Positions 52,884 through 61,339 of a stretch of 64,000 nucleotides of DNA are shown one piece after another. Source of the stretch: Candidatus Tritonobacter lacicola (GTDB lineage Bacteria > Auribacterota > Tritonobacteria > Tritonobacterales > Tritonobacteraceae); the NCBI GenBank assembly GCA_030765135.1, contig JAVCDC010000077.1, positions 1 to 64,000 on the forward strand, given 5' to 3'. Made by a program: the position numbers and the translations under genes. Numbering within the stretch: the first letter of the stretch is position 1; the number at the start of each line of letters is the position of its first letter. A model generated the notes under the pieces. It did no database searches, was not told the origin of the DNA, and was given only the letters and a program-made list of their open reading frames with translations.

Positions 52884-54968
52884 TTACGGCGCATCCGGGC
52901 TCTCTTCAAGTGCCGCCTTCCTGCTCAGGTTGATCCTCCCCCTGTTGTCGATTTCCGTCACCTTTACCATCACCTCGTCGCCGATGCTCAGGACATCCTC
53001 TACCTTTTCCACCCGGAAGTTTTCCAGTTTGGATATGTGGACGAGGCCCTCCTTGCCGGGGAGGATCTCAACGAAGGCCCCGAATTTAAGGATGTTCTTC
53101 ACCACTCCCCTGTAAATTTTCCCGACCTCTACTTCTTCCGTAAGCGCCAGGATCATCTCGACGGCCTTGTCGAGCATCGCCTCGTCGGAACAGGAGACGC
53201 AAACCTCGCCGCTGTCCTCGATATCTATATTGGACCCTGTTTCAGCCTGTATCTTCTTTATCATCTTTCCGCGGGGACCGATGATAATCCCTAGCTTGTC
53301 CGGGTTGACTTGTATGCTCTTTATCTTGGGCGCGTACCTGGATATGGATTCGCGCGCCCTGGATATCGTCTCGTCCATCCTGTCCATGATGTAGAGACGT
53401 CCGGCGCGAGCCTGCTCCAGGGCCTTACGCATGACCTCTTTTTCCAGCCCCTCCACCTTCACGTCCAGCTGGAAGGCGGTTATGCCCTTCCTCGTTCCCG
53501 CGACCTTGAAATCCATGTCGCCGGCCGAGTCCTCCGAGCCGAGGATATCCGATAATACGGCTACCCTGTCGCCCTCCTGCACCAGTCCCATGGCGATCCC
53601 CGAAACTGTGGCCCCGATAGGCACGCCGGCGTCCATGAGGGCGAGGCTGCCTCCGCACACCGTCGCCATGGACGACGAGCCGTTTGATTCGAGGATATCG
53701 GAGACGACACGGATGGTATAAGGAAAATCATCCGGCACGACCCGGAATAGCGACCTCTCGGCAAGGTGGCCGTGGCCTACCTCGCGGCGGCTCGGCCCCC
53801 TGCTGGGCTTCACCTCCCCGACGCAGAAGGGGGGAAAGGTATAATGAAGCATGAAGCTCTTTGAAAACTCGCCGGCGAGCGTGTCTATCCTCTGCTTGTC
53901 GCCCACCGCGCCTAGCGTTATGATAACGAGGGCCTGGGTCTCGCCCCTGGTAAAGAGGGCCGACCCGTGGGTCCTCGGCAGAAAGCCCACCTCGCAGCTT
54001 ATGGGCCGTATTTCTTCGGGCTTCCGCCCATCCGACCTGAGCCCCTCGTCCAGTATCATTTTTCGTGTCAGCTCACGCTTAAGCAGGCTGATTGCCGACT
54101 TGATCTCCGGTTCCCGCTCGGGCAGCTCTTCCTCCAGCTCGGCCGTCACGGACTCCACGATCTCCTTGAGCGCGCCGGAGCGCTCCATCTTGGCCGGGAT
54201 GCGGAGCGCCGCGTTAACCCTCTCCGCGGCCCTCGCGCGAACGGCCTCCATGACTTCCTCTCCGATCGTGGGAAGCGACAGCTCCCGCTTGGGGACCCCC
54301 GCCTTCTCCCGGAGCTCGTTCTGGGCCGCCACGATGTTCTTTATCGCCTCGTGGCCGAACATGATGGCGTCCAGCAGGACGTCCTCCGATACTTCGCCGG
54401 CGCCCCCCTCGACCATCGTTACGGCCTTTTCCGTTCCCGCCACTACGAGGTTCAAGCTGCTCTCCTCGAGCTGGGCGCTGGTCGGGTTGATAACGAACTG
54501 GTCGCCGAGAAGCCCCACCCTGACTCCGCCTATGGGACCGCCGAAAGGAATATCCGAGATCGTCAGCGCTGCAGACGCCCCGACTATCAATAGGACGTCG
54601 GGATCGTTCTGGCCGTCCGCGGAGAGCACGGAACCTATTATCTGCACCTCGCTCCTGTATCCGTCGGGAAAAAGGGGTCGGATCGGGCGATCCGTACAGC
54701 GCATCGTCAGTATCTCTTTCTCGGTCGGCCTCGTCTCCCGCTTTATGTACCCCCCGGGGAACCTGCCGGCCGCGGACGTCTTCTCCCGGTAATTCACCGT
54801 GAGAGGGAGGAAATCCCTGTCCGTGACGGACCGGGGAGATACAGCCGTCACGAGAACAATGGTATCACCGTACTGGACGGTAACGGCACCGTTCGCCTGC
54901 TTTGCGAGCAGGCCCGTCTCAATTACCAGCTGCTTGTCCCCTATCTGTAAATCTACTTTATTCTTCAT
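52884..54968 (-). CDS. pnp: Polyribonucleotide nucleotidyltransferase (PNPase)
   Basis: 694-residue 3'-5' exoribonuclease. Two RNase PH domains (first around GAVTVQYGDTIVLVTAVSPR, second with RTHGSALFTRGETQALVI and the catalytic FMDFKVAGT-like GDMDFKVAGTRKGITAFQLD) are followed by KH (IIGPRGKMIKKIQAETGSNI) and S1 (VGKIYRGVVKNILKFGAFVE). It starts 1 bp after the rpsO stop, its Shine-Dalgarno AGGAGA being inside the end of rpsO. Confidence 0.97.
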   Translation of the reverse strand: MKNKVDLQIGDKQLVIETGLLAKQANGAVTVQYGDTIVLVTAVSPRSVTDRDFLPLTVNYREKTSAAGRFPGGYIKRETRPTEKEILTMRCTDRPIRPLFPDGYRSEVQIIGSVLSADGQNDPDVLLIVGASAALTISDIPFGGPIGGVRVGLLGDQFVINPTSAQLEESSLNLVVAGTEKAVTMVEGGAGEVSEDVLLDAIMFGHEAIKNIVAAQNELREKAGVPKRELSLPTIGEEVMEAVRARAAERVNAALRIPAKMERSGALKEIVESVTAELEEELPEREPEIKSAISLLKRELTRKMILDEGLRSDGRKPEEIRPISCEVGFLPRTHGSALFTRGETQALVIITLGAVGDKQRIDTLAGEFSKSFMLHYTFPPFCVGEVKPSRGPSRREVGHGHLAERSLFRVVPDDFPYTIRVVSDILESNGSSSMATVCGGSLALMDAGVPIGATVSGIAMGLVQEGDRVAVLSDILGSEDSAGDMDFKVAGTRKGITAFQLDVKVEGLEKEVMRKALEQARAGRLYIMDRMDETISRARESISRYAPKIKSIQVNPDKLGIIIGPRGKMIKKIQAETGSNIDIEDSGEVCVSCSDEAMLDKAVEMILALTEEVEVGKIYRGVVKNILKFGAFVEILPGKEGLVHISKLENFRVEKVEDVLSIGDEVMVKVTEIDNRGRINLSRKAALEESPDAP

Positions 54969-54969
54969 A

Positions 54970-55239
54970 CTATCTCCTGAGCTTCAATCTGCTGATTATG
55001 TCTTTGTACTGTTCTTTGTCGGTATCCTTTAGATAATCGAGAAACCTGCGCCTCTTGCTGACCATCTTCAGGAGACCACTCCGGGAACTGTGGTCCTTCT
55101 TGTGCGTCTCCAGGTGATCGGCGAGTTCTTTGATCCGCTCCGTGAGAAGCGCTATCTGAACGCCGGCCGAACCTGTGTCGGCCTCGTGGCGCCTGTACTC
55201 ATCTTTTATCGTTTCCGTCCGGGCTCTATCCAGAACCAT
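54970..55239 (-). CDS. rpsO: 30S ribosomal protein uS15
   Basis: 89-residue ribosomal protein binding 16S rRNA at the central domain. The [20 protein letters not shown] and [20 protein letters not shown] segments are diagnostic. A strong Shine-Dalgarno AGGAGG lies 5 nt before the ATG. Cotranscribed with pnp, as in most bacteria; E. coli S15 represses its own translation through leader structure, not tested here. Confidence 0.97.
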   Translation of the reverse strand: MVLDRARTETIKDEYRRHEADTGSAGVQIALLTERIKELADHLETHKKDHSSRSGLLKMVSKRRRFLDYLKDTDKEQYKDIISRLKLRR

Positions 55240-55278
55240 CGTTACCTCCTCTTGAGACTTTTATTTCAATCGTTGCAG

Positions 55279-55308
55279 ATTGTACGTCCTGTATAACTCT
55301 ATTGTAAA
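55279..55308 (-). promoter_or_regulatory. Candidate promoter of rpsO-pnp
   Basis: On the minus strand TTTACA (55308-55303) is followed by an 18-nt spacer and TACAAT (55284-55279), each a 5/6 match. Predicted start near 55272 leaves a leader of about 33 nt. Confidence 0.55.
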
Positions 55309-55319
55309 GCGGAATATAA

Positions 55320-55350
55320 ATAAATCAGCTCGTTCAGCGGGCAAATTTAT
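55320..55350. repeat. AT-ended palindrome between ribF and rpsO
   Basis: ATAAATCAGCTCG (55320-55332) and GGGCAAATTTAT (55339-55350) are imperfect inverted ends. It lies 15 bp beyond the ribF stop and upstream of the candidate rpsO promoter; it is closest in wording to the copy at 62321-62348. Confidence 0.65.
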
Positions 55351-55365
55351 GTTGGCGGCTCCTTA

Positions 55366-56295
55366 TTATTCTTTGGCACGGAAGCTCTTCGCCGCTTCCC
55401 GCTCGTCTTCCTTTATGCGCCTGACCAGTTCCTCCGTGCTGCCGAACTTCATATCCCCTCTTATCCTGGAGACGAACGATATCTCGATATCTTCCCCGTA
55501 TATCATGCCGTCGAACCCCACCAGGTAAACCTCCACGCTTATATCCCCCCCGCCGAAGGTTGGTCTCCTTCCGATATAGAGGAGTCCTTCATGGGAGGCG
55601 TCACGCACCCTCGCCCTCACGGCGTAGACGCCTTCCGGGGGAATCGCCTCGTGGTGGGGATCAACGTTCGCCGTGGGATAGCCGAGCCTCCTGCCGAGAG
55701 TCCGGCCTCTTATTATCGTCCCCAGGATCGAATACGGCCTCCCGAGAAGCGTTGAGGCTTCATCGAGCCGCCCGGTTCCGATGGCGCTTCTGATGGCAGT
55801 GCTGCTCACCACTGCCCCCCCCGCCCTGACGGGCGGCACACAGCTCACCTCGAACCCCATTTCCTCCCCCATGGACTTCAGCGCATCCGTGTCACCCCCG
55901 CGGTCCCGGCCGAAGACGAAGTTGCTTCCGACGCACACGGCTGCGATGTTCATGGCCGAACAAAGGTATCCGGCAACGAACTCCCTGGCAGACAAGCTCA
56001 TAAGCTTCCTGTCGAACGCGACAACAAGACAGACGTCAACGCCCGAGGCATCTATCAGCCTGAGTTTGTGCGCCTCGGATATAAGAGAAGGGGGGCACGA
56101 TCCGCCGTCCACCAATCGCCGCGGATGCGGGTCGAATGTGACAACAGCACTCGAAGCATCCATCCTCTTCGCGAGCCTCACGAGTTCCGAAAGGACCTTC
56201 TTGTGGCCGAGGTGGACGCCGTCGTACGACCCTATCGTCACGGCGAACCGCTCATCAATCCCTTTAACCTCGTCTATATTTTTATATATCCTCAT
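55366..56295 (-). CDS. ribF: Bifunctional riboflavin kinase / FMN adenylyltransferase
   Basis: 309-residue enzyme making FMN then FAD. N-terminal nucleotidyltransferase motif VTIGSYDGVHLGHKKVLSEL, FDPHPRRLVDG and SSTAIRSAIGTGRLDEAS are followed by the riboflavin-kinase domain (GRRLGYPTANVDPHHEAIPP, PPEGVYAVRA). ATG 56295 (MRIYKNIDEV) is preferred; the frame is open up to 56322. A 170-bp gap to truB is filled by word-like repeats. Confidence 0.95.
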   Translation of the reverse strand: MRIYKNIDEVKGIDERFAVTIGSYDGVHLGHKKVLSELVRLAKRMDASSAVVTFDPHPRRLVDGGSCPPSLISEAHKLRLIDASGVDVCLVVAFDRKLMSLSAREFVAGYLCSAMNIAAVCVGSNFVFGRDRGGDTDALKSMGEEMGFEVSCVPPVRAGGAVVSSTAIRSAIGTGRLDEASTLLGRPYSILGTIIRGRTLGRRLGYPTANVDPHHEAIPPEGVYAVRARVRDASHEGLLYIGRRPTFGGGDISVEVYLVGFDGMIYGEDIEISFVSRIRGDMKFGSTEELVRRIKEDEREAAKSFRAKE

Positions 56296-56335
56296 TTGCC
56301 ATAAGCCGTGCGAAATTATCAATCTTTTGCTAAAA

Positions 56336-56464
56336 CCAGAAATTCGAAATCAGAATGACGAATCAAACCTCAATGCCTAAATGACCAAATCTATAAGCAA
56401 TAATAACCAAGATACAAGATACAATAACCAAGAAATATCCAAGTACAAAATTCAAATAACCAAA
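56336..56464. repeat. AT-rich word-like repeats between truB and ribF
   Basis: AAATTCGAAATCAGAATGAC, then runs of ACCAAGATACAAGATACAAT, AACCAAGAAATATCCAAG and AAATAACCAAAC. The second part resembles 22025-22122, the first resembles 27712-27744. Not coding. The operon order nusA...truB-ribF-rpsO-pnp is interrupted only by this stretch. Confidence 0.55.
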
Positions 56465-56465
56465 C

Positions 56466-57209
56466 TTAGAAAGGGTCATTCGGGTTTCTGGTTTCGTCAT
56501 TTATTTGTATAAGAATCTTTTCCAGCATCTCCCTGTCCATCCGCTTCAAGTCATCGATGGTCACTGCATCCTTGATATAATACTCCCCTATCCTCGTCCT
56601 CCGCAGGTAAGACATCATCGAGGGGCAGCCGACCTTCTTCCCGATATCCTCGCACAGGGTCCTGATGTACGTTCCCTTGGAAACAACGGCCCTGAAGAGG
56701 ACGTTCGGGACCTCCATTTCAAGAACCTCTACCTCAACCACGTTCACCCTGCGCGCCTTTCTGGGTACATCCATCCCCTTTCTCGCGTAGCTGTACAGCG
56801 GCTTTCCCTTATACTTGACCGCCGAGTAAATCGGCGGGACCTGTTCTATCTCACCCTCGATCGAGAGGACGGCGCCTGCCAGTTCTTCGCCCGAAACACA
56901 GACGCCACTTTCTTCAACGACCTCTCCCTCCATATCCCCCGTCGAAGTTCTCCTGCCGAGCAGAAGGCCTACCAGGTACTCCTTGTCGCACGCCGCGACC
57001 TTACCGAGCGATTTCGTCGCGCTGCCCAGTCCCAGGATAAGCAGGCCGGTGGCAAGGGGGTCCAGCGTTCCGGCGTGCCCCACCTTCCCGGGCCGGTAGC
57101 GGCCCTTGACGTAGGCGACGACGTCGTGGGAAGTCCACCCCTCCGGCTTGTCCACGAGCAGAAGGCCGCCGGGACCCGTCCTATTGCCGACGGTCTTCTT
57201 CAGCTTCAA
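56466..57209 (-). CDS. truB: tRNA pseudouridine(55) synthase
   Basis: 247-residue enzyme forming pseudouridine 55 in the tRNA T-loop. GLLLVDKPEGWTSHDVVAYV and the catalytic-Asp motif GKVGHAGTLDPLATGLLILG (Asp about residue 48) are intact, plus FRAVVSKGTYIRTLCEDIG. The start is TTG 57209, with GGAGG 4 nt upstream, and lies inside the 3' end of rbfA (29-bp overlap). The C-terminal residues (NDETRNPNDPF) may derive from adjoining repeat DNA. Confidence 0.94.
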   Translation of the reverse strand: MKLKKTVGNRTGPGGLLLVDKPEGWTSHDVVAYVKGRYRPGKVGHAGTLDPLATGLLILGLGSATKSLGKVAACDKEYLVGLLLGRRTSTGDMEGEVVEESGVCVSGEELAGAVLSIEGEIEQVPPIYSAVKYKGKPLYSYARKGMDVPRKARRVNVVEVEVLEMEVPNVLFRAVVSKGTYIRTLCEDIGKKVGCPSMMSYLRRTRIGEYYIKDAVTIDDLKRMDREMLEKILIQINDETRNPNDPF

Positions 57210-57537
57210 GCTCCTCCAACACTTCGTCGATATGGATGGAATATTCTATCGACCGGTCGAACACGAAGGAGAGAATGGGCATGTACTTCAGGTGGATTCT
57301 CGGGGAAAGCCGGTGCTGTATGTAGCCCCGGGCGTGATTGAGGGCCTCCAGGCATTCGTCCTTCTCCCGCTCGCTCCCGTAAACGCTGATATGGACCCTA
57401 GCGTGCTTCAGGTCATCGCTCATATCAACCCTGGTGATTGTTGCGAAACCCATGCGAGGGTCTCTCATCTCGCGGGTGATAATCTGGCTTATTTCCTTTT
57501 TCAGGAAATGGCTTACGGCGCGCGGGCGATTTTTCAT
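57181..57537 (-). CDS. rbfA: Ribosome-binding factor A
   Basis: 118-residue KH-like factor for 16S rRNA 5'-end maturation. RAVSHFLKKEISQIITREMR, GFATITRVDMSDDLKHARVHIS and SPRIHLKYMPILSFVFDRSI fit RbfA well. The 24-nt leader before the ATG is A/T-rich and lacks a Shine-Dalgarno, unusual for this operon; translation may depend on coupling with the upstream DUF503 gene or an unstructured leader. It overlaps truB. Confidence 0.93.
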   Translation of the reverse strand: MKNRPRAVSHFLKKEISQIITREMRDPRMGFATITRVDMSDDLKHARVHISVYGSEREKDECLEALNHARGYIQHRLSPRIHLKYMPILSFVFDRSIEYSIHIDEVLEELEAEEDRRQ

Positions 57538-57561
57538 GAAATTTTTTAAGAAAAATTTTGT

Positions 57562-57843
57562 CTACAGCATATCAATACTGTAGTCCAGGATTTCAACGGT
57601 CCCCATAGCATCAACAAGCTTCACAACACCGGTCAGGATGCCGTGAGCGTGGCCGGTATCCGTGCTCACGGTGCTCACGCCGATCACGGCACGGCCCCAC
57701 ACATCGTTATCCCCCACCTCGGCAATCGCAATGTTGAACCGGTTGCGCAATCGCGCCTTTATTCTGCTGACGACCGCCCTCTTCCCTTTCAGGGACCTGT
57801 TCCCGGGTATCCTCAACTCCAAGCTTAAGACGCCGATAACCAT
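57562..57843 (-). CDS. ylxP: DUF503 / YlxP-like protein
   Basis: 93-residue protein. MVIGVLSLELRIPGNRSLKG, RAVVSRIKARLRNRFNIAIA and EVGDNDVWGRAVIGVSTVST are the YlxP/DUF503 pattern. YlxP sits between infB and rbfA in Bacillus too and has been linked to ribosome assembly; its molecular role is unsettled. The ATG is directly preceded by a palindromic element (57845-57895), with no clear Shine-Dalgarno. Confidence 0.9.
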   Translation of the reverse strand: MVIGVLSLELRIPGNRSLKGKRAVVSRIKARLRNRFNIAIAEVGDNDVWGRAVIGVSTVSTDTGHAHGILTGVVKLVDAMGTVEILDYSIDML

Positions 57844-57844
57844 A

Positions 57845-57895
57845 ATAAATTAATTCGCTTTCTGCCTGCCGGCAGGCAGGCGCCCGTTAATTTAT
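57845..57895. repeat. Nested palindromes upstream of the DUF503 start
   Basis: Perfect outer arms ATAAATTAA (57845-57853) and TTAATTTAT (57887-57895) enclose a perfect 18-bp palindrome CTGCCTGCCGGCAGGCAG (57862-57879). The outer arm ends 1 bp before the DUF503 start codon on the minus strand. The GCCTGCCGGCAGGC core looks like a separate repeat inserted in an AT-ended element. The 109-bp infB-DUF503 gap holds nothing else clear. Confidence 0.75.
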
Positions 57896-57952
57896 CCGGA
57901 CCGACCCCGTCGGAGCCCCGAAACAGTAAAGCACTGCCGTGAGGAAGAAAAA

Positions 57953-59971
57953 CTAGAGAGTATCTATGATTTTCTTTATCTGGAAGACCTCGATGATGTC
58001 TCCCGGAGAGAATTCTTTTATCCCGCTGATGCGCAGGCCGCACTCCATGCCGACGGAAACCTCTTTTACCTCCTCCTTGAACCTCCGCAGGGAATCCACC
58101 TTCCCCCTGTGAACGACCTCATCGTTCCTGATAAGCTTGACGTCCGAGTTTAAAGCGATCTTTCCTTCCAGCACGACGCAGCCAGCCGCGCGACCGCTCT
58201 TGCTCGCGCGGAAAACCTCTTTTACCTCCAGCCTGCCGGTGCTGAACTCCTCGTAGCGCGGCTCGAGGAGTCCCGCCATAGCCTTCCTGATTTCGTCGGT
58301 TGCCGTATATATAACATCGTAAAGCCGGACATCGACCCCCTCTTTCTTTATCACCTGCCGGGCCTGCGCGGAGGGCTTGACATGGAAGCCTATCACCACG
58401 GCGCCGGATGCCGCCGCCAGGATGATATCCGATTCGTTGATGTCGCCGATGGCCTTGTGAATGATGTCAATTTCCACCTTTTCACTCTTCAGTTCGTCGA
58501 TCGACTTCAGCAGGGCCTCGATTGAGCCCTGCACGTCGGCCTTGATGATAAGCTTGAGCTCTTTCACCTTGCCGGCGGTCATCTGCTTGTAAAGGTCCTC
58601 CAGGCTCACCCGTCTGGCCGGGGCCATCTGTCTCTCTTTCTCCTCAGTCAATAGCTGCTCGCTCGTGGACTTCGCTTCCTTCTCGGTCCCGGTCTCCCAG
58701 AACCTGGCCCCGGCTTCGGGCACGCCGTTCAACCCCATCACCCTCACGGGAACGGATGGGGCGGCCTCTTTCATTCTCTCGCCACTTTCGTTGAAAAGGG
58801 CCTTCACTTTGCCCCAGAACACACCGGCCACGATTGGGGCCCCCGCCCTGAGCGTTCCCCTCTTGACGAGAAGCGTCGCCTCGGGCCCTGTCGCCTTGGA
58901 CATCTTCGCCTCTATGACAACGCCATCGGCCCTTCTCAGCGGGTTGCTTTTGAGCTCCAGTATCTCCGTCTGAAGAAGTATCATCTCGACGAGATGGTCG
59001 ATACCCTCCCCTGTTTTGGCCGAGACATCGCAGCACAGGATCTCCCCGCCGAACTCCTCGATCATCACGTCGTGTTCAAGGAGCTGCTTCTTTACCTTGC
59101 CCGGCTGGGCCTTCGGCATATCCACCTTGTTGACGGCGACTATTATAGGGACGGCGGCGGCCTTCGCGTGATTTATGGACTCCACGGTCTGGGGCATGAC
59201 ACCATCGTCGGCCGCGATTACGAGAACGACTACGTCGGTAACGTTGGCGCCGCGCGCCCTCATCGACGTAAAGGCCTTGTGCCCCGGAGTATCGATGAAG
59301 GTGATGGAACCCTTGGTGGAGGAGATGCGGTACGCGCCGATATGCTGCGTTATTCCCCCGGCCTCGCCCTCGCTGACGTGTGTCTTCCTGATGGAATCCA
59401 GGAGCGACGTCTTTCCGTGGTCCACATGGCCGAGAAGAGTCACAACCGGCGCCCTCGGGATAAGGTCCTCATCACGGTCCTCTATGGCCTCCTCGGGAAC
59501 CTCCTTCTTGACCACCTGGGGCTTCTCGGCCGACCTGGCCCGGGCCAGCTCTATTCCCAGGGCCTGGGACGCCCCCTCTAGAGTATCCCTGTAGATCTCC
59601 TGGGTTATTGTGGCGAATATGCCCTGCTCCATCAGCTTGCGGATCAGCTCGTTCGGCTTCATCTCCAGGTGGACCGCCAGGTCCTTGACGGCGATGGGGA
59701 AATCCAGCTTGAGGAGCCTTTTCTCCGCCTCGGGCCGGGGCTGCTCCTCCTCCACGGCGGGGGGCTCCTCCACGGCGGGGGGCTCCACCACGGCGGGGGG
59801 CTCCACCACGGCGGCGGGGGCGCCGAGCTCGTCCTTCACGAGTTGGGCAATCTCCTCATCAACCGTGCTGGAATGGCTCTTAACCTCGATCCCGAGTTCC
59901 TTCATCCTGGCTATGAGCTCCTTGTTCGGGATACCCAGCTCCCTTGCCAGCATGTAAACTCTAACGGACAT
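57953..59971 (-). CDS. infB: Translation initiation factor IF-2
   Basis: 672-residue GTPase placing fMet-tRNA on the 30S subunit. The N-terminus [20 protein letters not shown] is the IF2_N module. A Pro/Glu/Val-rich repeat follows ([12 protein letters not shown] hexapeptides, about residues 58-85), then a second IF2_N, G1 [15 protein letters not shown]3 [11 protein letters not shown] and G4 NKVDMP. ATG 59971 is chosen because family members begin at this point and it overlaps the nusA stop; the open frame extends to 60007. It is short for IF2, mainly in the N-terminal linker. Confidence 0.96.
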   Translation of the reverse strand: MSVRVYMLARELGIPNKELIARMKELGIEVKSHSSTVDEEIAQLVKDELGAPAAVVEPPAVVEPPAVEEPPAVEEEQPRPEAEKRLLKLDFPIAVKDLAVHLEMKPNELIRKLMEQGIFATITQEIYRDTLEGASQALGIELARARSAEKPQVVKKEVPEEAIEDRDEDLIPRAPVVTLLGHVDHGKTSLLDSIRKTHVSEGEAGGITQHIGAYRISSTKGSITFIDTPGHKAFTSMRARGANVTDVVVLVIAADDGVMPQTVESINHAKAAAVPIIVAVNKVDMPKAQPGKVKKQLLEHDVMIEEFGGEILCCDVSAKTGEGIDHLVEMILLQTEILELKSNPLRRADGVVIEAKMSKATGPEATLLVKRGTLRAGAPIVAGVFWGKVKALFNESGERMKEAAPSVPVRVMGLNGVPEAGARFWETGTEKEAKSTSEQLLTEEKERQMAPARRVSLEDLYKQMTAGKVKELKLIIKADVQGSIEALLKSIDELKSEKVEIDIIHKAIGDINESDIILAAASGAVVIGFHVKPSAQARQVIKKEGVDVRLYDVIYTATDEIRKAMAGLLEPRYEEFSTGRLEVKEVFRASKSGRAAGCVVLEGKIALNSDVKLIRNDEVVHRGKVDSLRRFKEEVKEVSVGMECGLRISGIKEFSPGDIIEVFQIKKIIDTL
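59748..59815 (-). repeat. 18-bp tandem repeat inside infB
   Basis: About 3.8 copies of an 18-bp unit (CTCC(T/A)CCACGGCGGGGGG on the plus strand) encode the hexapeptide EPPAV(V/E). It lies in the variable linker between IF2_N modules, so copy-number changes would be tolerated in frame. Confidence 0.85.
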
Positions 59972-61169
59972 CGGTATCCTCGGCCTCTTCTCTCTTGCTC
60001 CTGGCACGCTTCCTCGCCATTTCGTCGTAGAACTCCTTGGCGGCCGCGAGGATCTTCTCTGCTGTAGCTCCTCCTATCCCCTGCACCTGCTGGAGGTCTT
60101 CCACGTCCGCCGCCAGTATCCCCTCTATGCTGAGGAAGCCCGCCTCGGCCAGCTTATCGGCCATCTTCTCGCCCACGCCCGGTATGGACGCAAGGGTCGC
60201 TTTGGCCTCCTTGAGCTTGTCCACAATGGACCCTTCTTTCCTGATATCTATCTTCCATCCGGTCAGCTTCGCCGTCAGCCGCGCGTTCTGGCCCTTCTTG
60301 CCTATAGCCAGGGACAGCTGATCCTTGTCCACTATTATATCGAGCCTTTTCCTTTTCTCGTCCACCTTTATCTCACGCAGCTTCGCGGGGCTGAGTGCGT
60401 TCGTGGCGTACGCGACAATATCATCTTCCCACCTGACGATGTCGATCTTCTCGCCGTTGAGCTCCCTCACGATGCTCTTCACGCGACTCCCGCGCATTCC
60501 AACGCACGCGCCAACGGCATCGACCCTCGCCTGATTCGACGCGACCGCTATCTTCGTGCGGTAGCCCGCCTCCCGCGCCACCGCCCTCACCTCGACCGCT
60601 CCTTCGCTTATCTCGGGCACCTCCAGCTCAAAAAGCTTTTTCACCAGGCCGGGGTGACTCCTCGATACGATTATCTCCGGCCCCCGCGGCACATCCTTCA
60701 CCTCGACGATATAAGCCCGCAGTCTGAGACCGGGATAGTACTCCTCCACCGGGGACTGCTCCCTCTCAGGGAGGAGCGCCTCCGTCCGCCCGAGATCGAG
60801 CACGACAAGACCTTTCTCGACCCGCCGCGCGGTCCCGGTAATCAGCTCGCCGACCCTGTCCCTGTAATCCTCAAAGACCTTCCGGCGCTCCGCCTCCCGG
60901 ATCTTTTGCATGATCACCTGCTTCGCTGTCTGGACGTCGATACGGCCAAGCTCGGCGACGTTGACGGGCAAGGACCCTCCGTCGGCGTCGAGTACCCCGA
61001 TATCCCCGGTCTCCCGGTCTATGCTGATACGCATGTCCTCCTCCGCCCCCTCCTTCTTCCTGGCGGCTGTGAGAATGGCCTCCTCAACGGCCTGGAAGAG
61101 GATCTCGCGCTCTATCCCCTTGTCCCTCTCCATGGCGTCGATTATAGCCAGTACAAGTTTCCCATCCAT
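59961..61169 (-). CDS. nusA: Transcription termination/antitermination factor NusA
   Basis: 402-residue RNA-polymerase-binding factor. Order: N-terminal domain (MDGKLVLAIIDAMERDKGIE), S1 (ITGTARRVEKGLVVLDLGRT, about 110-180), KH1/KH2 (VGACVGMRGSRVKSIVRELN; LSLAIGKKGQNARLTAKLTG) and a helix-hairpin-helix extension (LASIPGVGEKMADKLAEAGF, about 325-385) in place of acidic repeats. rimP, normally upstream, is missing: corA is the next gene. A Shine-Dalgarno GGAGGGA lies 11 nt before the ATG, immediately after the T-run of a terminator hairpin. Its stop overlaps the infB start. Confidence 0.96.
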   Translation of the reverse strand: MDGKLVLAIIDAMERDKGIEREILFQAVEEAILTAARKKEGAEEDMRISIDRETGDIGVLDADGGSLPVNVAELGRIDVQTAKQVIMQKIREAERRKVFEDYRDRVGELITGTARRVEKGLVVLDLGRTEALLPEREQSPVEEYYPGLRLRAYIVEVKDVPRGPEIIVSRSHPGLVKKLFELEVPEISEGAVEVRAVAREAGYRTKIAVASNQARVDAVGACVGMRGSRVKSIVRELNGEKIDIVRWEDDIVAYATNALSPAKLREIKVDEKRKRLDIIVDKDQLSLAIGKKGQNARLTAKLTGWKIDIRKEGSIVDKLKEAKATLASIPGVGEKMADKLAEAGFLSIEGILAADVEDLQQVQGIGGATAEKILAAAKEFYDEMARKRARSKREEAEDTDVR

Positions 61170-61186
61170 TTTCCGTCTGTCCCTCC

Positions 61187-61214
61187 AAAAAAAAGAGTGG
61201 GGCCAAACCCACTC
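61187..61214 (-). terminator. Intrinsic terminator in the nusA leader
   Basis: On the minus strand GAGTGGG (61214-61208), a 6-nt loop and CCCACTC (61201-61195) are followed directly by eight T (61194-61187): a textbook Rho-independent terminator. It stands 18 bp before the nusA ATG and downstream of a promoter, so it can act as an attenuator as well as ending corA transcripts. Confidence 0.9.
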
Positions 61215-61225
61215 AATCAGGGTTT
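61205..61225 (-). promoter_or_regulatory. Alternative (antiterminator-like) hairpin in the nusA leader
   Basis: AAACCC (61225-61220 on the minus strand) can pair with GGGTTT (61210-61205) across a 9-nt loop. The second arm uses the GGG of the terminator's 5' arm and its loop, so the two hairpins cannot form together. The stem is only 6 bp, so its stability is uncertain. Confidence 0.5.
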
Positions 61226-61240
61226 CATTTTCGATGGATA

Positions 61241-61270
61241 ACTATAAAGCCGGAGGAGAATGCCCGTCAA
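61241..61270 (-). promoter_or_regulatory. Promoter of the nusA-infB operon
   Basis: On the minus strand TTGACG (61270-61265), an 18-nt spacer and TATAGT (61246-61241), each one mismatch from consensus. The start near 61234 gives a leader of about 65 nt holding the terminator hairpin at 61214-61187. Confidence 0.65.
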
Positions 61271-61339
61271 CAAAAAAATGGCCGCGGCCGGAACTTCCCG
61301 GCGGACAGTGGAGGACATCGTGGCGGGGAAACCGGCCCT

